Source: Firmicutes bacterium UBA6113 (lineage in GTDB: Bacteria; Bacillota; Clostridia; Tissierellales; Sedimentibacteraceae). From it: a stretch of DNA of 25,788 nt. Position numbers and translations under genes: made by a program. Below are positions 22,841-25,788 of the stretch, piece by piece. The stretch is taken from contig DIWF01000019.1 of NCBI GenBank assembly GCA_002422545.1, forward strand, positions 384 through 26,171, written 5' to 3'. Position 1 is the first letter of the stretch; each line of letters begins with the position of its first letter. The notes beneath the pieces are model-generated. The model was not told the origin of the DNA. It made no database searches and saw nothing but the letters and a program-made list of their open reading frames with translations.

Positions 22841-24847
22841 TTATACAGTTGTGTTGAAGGATTTTAACGTATACTTGCCAACTAATTTTTTAAGATTATT
22901 TGATTGCTCGGAAAGTTCCTGACTTGCAGCTGCACTTTCTTCAGCTGTTGCTGAATTGCTTTGAACAACAAATGAAATCTGCTCTATTCCTGTTGTAACC
23001 TGTTCTATTGAAAGAGCCTGGTCTTCTGTGGCTTTCATTATTTCTTCAATTGCCTTTAAAAATGCTTCTGAATTATCCACCAATACCTTAAGAGCCACTT
23101 CCGTTTCCCCTGCTATTTTTATTCCGTCATTTACAGCCTTTAATGAATCCTCAATTAGCAATGTTGTATCCTGGGCAGAGGCCGAACTTTTTGACGCAAG
23201 ATTTCTCACTTCTTCCGCTACAACAGCAAATCCCTTGCCGGCTGTTCCTGCTCTGGCGGCTTCCACTGCAGCATTTAATGCAAGAATGTTGGTTTGGAAA
23301 GCTATGTCTTCAATTGCCTTGTTGATTTTATTGATTTTATTTGATGTATTGCTTATTTTTGACATGGCTTCAATCAATTCATGCATCATTTGATTGCTTT
23401 TTAAAATTTCATTTTTTAAATTTTCTGTTTTTTGCCTTGCAAACACAGAATTTCTTGCATTGTTATTAACATTTTCAGAAATTTCATTTAAAGTTGCCGA
23501 CAGTTCTTCAACAGACCCGGCCTGCTCCGAAGTTCCCTGTGAAAGAGCCTGCGCTCCGGCTGCAACCTGCTCCGAACCATATGACACCTGCAATGATGTT
23601 TCATTGATAAGAGTTAAATCTTTGTTTAGATATTCAATAATCCCTTGTGTAGAATCTTTTAGTTTGGCAAAGTCTCCTTCATATTCATTTGTAAATTCAT
23701 CCGACAAAATTCCATTTTCAATTTGACCCAGGTGAAAGGAAACATCCTCTATGGCATAGTTTATTTCATTGATTGTCACTTTTAAACTGTTTAAAAGAAT
23801 TGCAGTTTCATCCTTTAATTTAGTTGATGGTACATCTGATGTCAAATCACCGTGGGACAACAAACTCAGTCTTTCAGCACAGGCCTTGATTGGGTCTGAT
23901 ATTCCTTTTGATAAAAACACTGCAGCAAATGTACCCATCAATATGAATATTACAACTGCAGCTGCAATTAATCTGATGGACTGATAAACACCGCTTAAAA
24001 ATTCATTTTGATATACTGAAATTGAAATGCTCCAACCATCGGTGCCTTCAATAGGAGCAAAAGCGCTGTATTCAATATCACCTTCATAGGAATATCTTCC
24101 AAATCCTGTTTCTCCATCTATCATCCTTTTTTCAATTGCAGCGAGCTCTGCAAAGCCTGGATCTGTCTTGGCAAGTTCCTGGGAGTTTTCTCCCAGAATC
24201 TCCTGTTCTGCATATGCAATAGTATTCCCATTTTTGTCAAGTACATATGCAGAATCGCTTTGACCCACGTCAATTGAGCCTACAAGGTCATTGAGGAAGT
24301 TCTTTTCAGGCACAATATATACTGCTCCCACAACTTCAGTTCCAGGAATTCCATCTTTCCAAAGAGGCGCTGAAATAATCACCCTGTAACTTCCGTCAGC
24401 CTTATTTATTAATGGATCATCAACATATGTGTTTCCATTCATGGCTTCTTTAAAATAATCTTCGTTAGAACTGTCAAATTCATCAAATATGTCAAGTCCT
24501 TCTTTAGAAATTATGTTAATACTTTGAAGTTTGTACTGTTCAACTCTTGTGTTGAGTATCATCTGTTTTTCTTCATCTGTAACATTTTCATCTGACAAAT
24601 CCCTTAAGCTGCCAATCTCCATGGCAATATTTCTGTAAGATGTCAGTTCCGAATTCACACTTTTTGCTGCTATGTCCACAGCCGCAGTCATAGTCAGCTC
24701 CAGCGAATCTTCAACTGTCTGATAATTCAATATGCAGCTTATAACCCCCAGCGTTATGCTTAAAAAGATAACCGTGGACAAGACAATTAAAATAATCTTT
24801 GATTTGATGCTGTTAAATCTAATGAGTCCAAATTTGATTTTTTTCAT
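22841..24847 (-). CDS. Methyl-accepting chemotaxis protein with dCache sensor
   Basis: A 668-residue membrane receptor. TM1 is at about 17-40, an extracellular dCache-type sensor at about 45-285 (YFKEAMNGNTYVDDP, SAYVLDKNGNTIAYA, GWSISISV), TM2 at about 292-313 and HAMP at about 314-368. The cytoplasmic coiled coil includes the conserved hairpin tip AFQTNILALNAAVEAARAG. The C-terminus has no CheR-binding pentapeptide. It senses an extracellular small molecule, often an amino acid for this sensor type, and controls CheA. A sigma-D-like promoter lies upstream (24979-25005). Confidence 0.94.
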   Translation of the reverse strand: MKKIKFGLIRFNSIKSKIILIVLSTVIFLSITLGVISCILNYQTVEDSLELTMTAAVDIAAKSVNSELTSYRNIAMEIGSLRDLSDENVTDEEKQMILNTRVEQYKLQSINIISKEGLDIFDEFDSSNEDYFKEAMNGNTYVDDPLINKADGSYRVIISAPLWKDGIPGTEVVGAVYIVPEKNFLNDLVGSIDVGQSDSAYVLDKNGNTIAYAEQEILGENSQELAKTDPGFAELAAIEKRMIDGETGFGRYSYEGDIEYSAFAPIEGTDGWSISISVYQNEFLSGVYQSIRLIAAAVVIFILMGTFAAVFLSKGISDPIKACAERLSLLSHGDLTSDVPSTKLKDETAILLNSLKVTINEINYAIEDVSFHLGQIENGILSDEFTNEYEGDFAKLKDSTQGIIEYLNKDLTLINETSLQVSYGSEQVAAGAQALSQGTSEQAGSVEELSATLNEISENVNNNARNSVFARQKTENLKNEILKSNQMMHELIEAMSKISNTSNKINKINKAIEDIAFQTNILALNAAVEAARAGTAGKGFAVVAEEVRNLASKSSASAQDTTLLIEDSLKAVNDGIKIAGETEVALKVLVDNSEAFLKAIEEIMKATEDQALSIEQVTTGIEQISFVVQSNSATAEESAAASQELSEQSNNLKKLVGKYTLKSFNTTV

Positions 24848-24978
24848 AATTTCCTCTACAATATATTAGTAAAATATCACATAAACAATACCCTAACCAT
24901 TAATTGGGATGGTTTTTTGTAAGATCCGCATCCCCCATTGAAATTACCAGGATAATATCAGTTATTTTTCCAATATAT

Positions 24979-25005
24979 TAATCGGATAAAAAAGAAAAAA
25001 ATTTA
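24979..25005 (-). promoter_or_regulatory. Sigma-D (flagellar) type promoter of the chemotaxis gene
   Basis: Reverse strand TAAA (25002-25005), then 15 bases, then TCCGATTA (24979-24986), close to the TAAA-N15-GCCGATAA consensus of motility genes. It would give a leader of about 125 bases before ATG 24847. Otherwise I see only a weak hairpin (24895-24918) in the 24848-25059 gap. Confidence 0.6.
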
Positions 25006-25059
25006 ACTCTATATTAAAATTTTTCATATATATTTAATAAAAACGCACATAACTGGCTA

Positions 25060-25647
25060 TCACGATAAGTTATTCTGAACATTTGTCAGAAGAACACCAT
25101 CATGCCTGAAGCATGTTGTTATATGGTCATTGATAACACCTGTTGCCTGCAAATGTGAATACACTATTATTGTTCCGAGAAACTTAAATCCTCTCTTTTT
25201 CAAATCAAGGCTTACTTGATCCGAAAGGCTAGAAGATGCAGGAACCTGAGAAATATCCTTCCAGTGGTTCACTAGGGGATGATTGCCTGTAAAGCCCCAG
25301 ATGTAATTGTCAAAGCTTCCGAATTCCTTTTGTACATCTATAAAACATTTGGCATTGTTTATTGAAGCATTAATTTTCAGCCTGTTTCTTACTATCCCCT
25401 TGTCCTGCATGAGCTCTTCAATTTTATTTTCATCATATTGTGCAACTTTCATGTAATCAAAGTCATCATATGCTTTGCGGTAATTTTCTCTCTTTTTCAA
25501 TATGGTGAGCCAGTTAAGACCTGCTTGTGCTGATTCAAGCACAAGAAACTCAAAATGTTTCCTGTCATCATGTACAGGAACTCCCCACTCTTCATCGTGA
25601 TATTTTACATACAGCTCATTGTCTCCACACCAATCGCATCTGTTCAT
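25060..25647 (-). CDS. tag: DNA-3-methyladenine glycosylase I
   Basis: A 195-residue base-excision repair enzyme that removes 3-methyladenine from DNA. The N-terminus MNRCDWCGDNELYVKYHDEEWGVP carries the first zinc ligands (C4, H17) and the C-terminal HITTCFRH the others. EFLVLESAQAGLNWLTIL contains the catalytic-pocket Glu, and GFKFLGTIIVYSHLQATG is the usual substrate-pocket region. The length is normal. No promoter is obvious in the short upstream stretch. Confidence 0.96.
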   Translation of the reverse strand: MNRCDWCGDNELYVKYHDEEWGVPVHDDRKHFEFLVLESAQAGLNWLTILKKRENYRKAYDDFDYMKVAQYDENKIEELMQDKGIVRNRLKINASINNAKCFIDVQKEFGSFDNYIWGFTGNHPLVNHWKDISQVPASSSLSDQVSLDLKKRGFKFLGTIIVYSHLQATGVINDHITTCFRHDGVLLTNVQNNLS

Positions 25648-25706
25648 CTAAACACCCCTTTTATCTTTATAATTAAAAAATACACCAAACTCACCATACA
25701 TGCAAC

Positions 25707-25734
25707 ATAAAAAAAGACGGAAATTTTCCGTCTT
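25707..25734 (-). terminator. Terminator of a minus-strand gene beyond the right edge
   Basis: Reverse strand AAGACGGAAA/TTTCCGTCTT (25725-25734 with 25714-25723) with a T-run (25709-25715). It would end a transcript entering from the right, upstream of tag. Confidence 0.8.
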
Positions 25735-25758
25735 GAATTATGATAAAGCATATTTTCT

Positions 25759-25788
25759 GCAAATTGTAGGGGCGGGTCTTGTACCCGC
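25759..25788. repeat. GC-rich palindromic dispersed repeat, copy 2, truncated by window end
   Basis: The reverse complement begins GCGGGTACAAGACCCGCC and matches the element at 16691-16745 without its 21-base internal insert. The far arm lies outside the window. Confidence 0.75.

Noticed and set aside
24895..24918. Plus-strand hairpin AACCAT/ATGGTT with T-run in the chemotaxis gene leader region
   Set aside because: No plus-strand gene precedes it and the stem is only 6 bp; it may be chance in AT-rich DNA.

Overview
The window is from a low-GC, spore-forming member of the Clostridia (Bacillota). The grounds are AT-rich intergenic DNA, strong AGGAGG ribosome sites, a ctsR-mcsA-mcsB-clpC operon, a T-box controlled aspS-gatCAB operon, a tungsten-type aldehyde ferredoxin oxidoreductase (AOR), a clostridial-type glutamate dehydrogenase and a CotF-like spore coat protein. 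The genus cannot be fixed from this sequence alone.

Layout. (1) 1-3428, nitrogen assimilation: a type III glutamine synthetase (glnN, partial, minus strand) diverges from a type I glutamine synthetase (plus strand) followed by an ANTAR-domain antiterminator. Both synthetase genes have an intrinsic-terminator-like hairpin between promoter and start codon, which fits control by RNA antitermination. The type I enzyme appears to lack the usual flap glutamate. (2) 3489-5144, cyclic di-GMP: a c-di-GMP-I (GEMM-I) riboswitch precedes a small secreted protein, and the next gene is a cupin/HD-GYP protein likely to degrade c-di-GMP. (3) 5163-10425, minus strand: aspS-gatC-gatA-gatB behind a T-box whose specifier region reads GAAC, so GAA (Glu) and AAC (Asn) overlap. 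(4) 10505-15056, minus strand: clpC, mcsB, mcsA and ctsR with an upstream CtsR operator, the class III heat-shock / protein-arginine-phosphorylation module. (5) 15317-16797: NADP-type glutamate dehydrogenase, full length except for one in-frame TGA in place of a conserved Arg, followed by a GC-rich palindromic repeat (a second copy runs off the right edge) and a terminator. (6) 16873-21045: a sigma-54 activator (GAF-PAS-AAA+-Fis), a 37-bp palindrome as candidate enhancer, a -24/-12 promoter, then AOR and a MoaD-like sulfur carrier. (7) 21031-22838: an amidohydrolase (minus), then an Asn-rich repeat protein and a CotF-like coat protein (plus). (8) 22841-25788, minus: a chemotaxis receptor with a sigma-D-like promoter, 3-methyladenine DNA glycosylase I, and the terminator of a gene lying beyond the right edge.

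Much of the interest is regulatory: two leader attenuators linked to an ANTAR protein, a c-di-GMP riboswitch, a T-box, a CtsR box, and a sigma-54 promoter with a very large palindromic site. The most unusual gene-level observation is the single stop codon inside gdhA.
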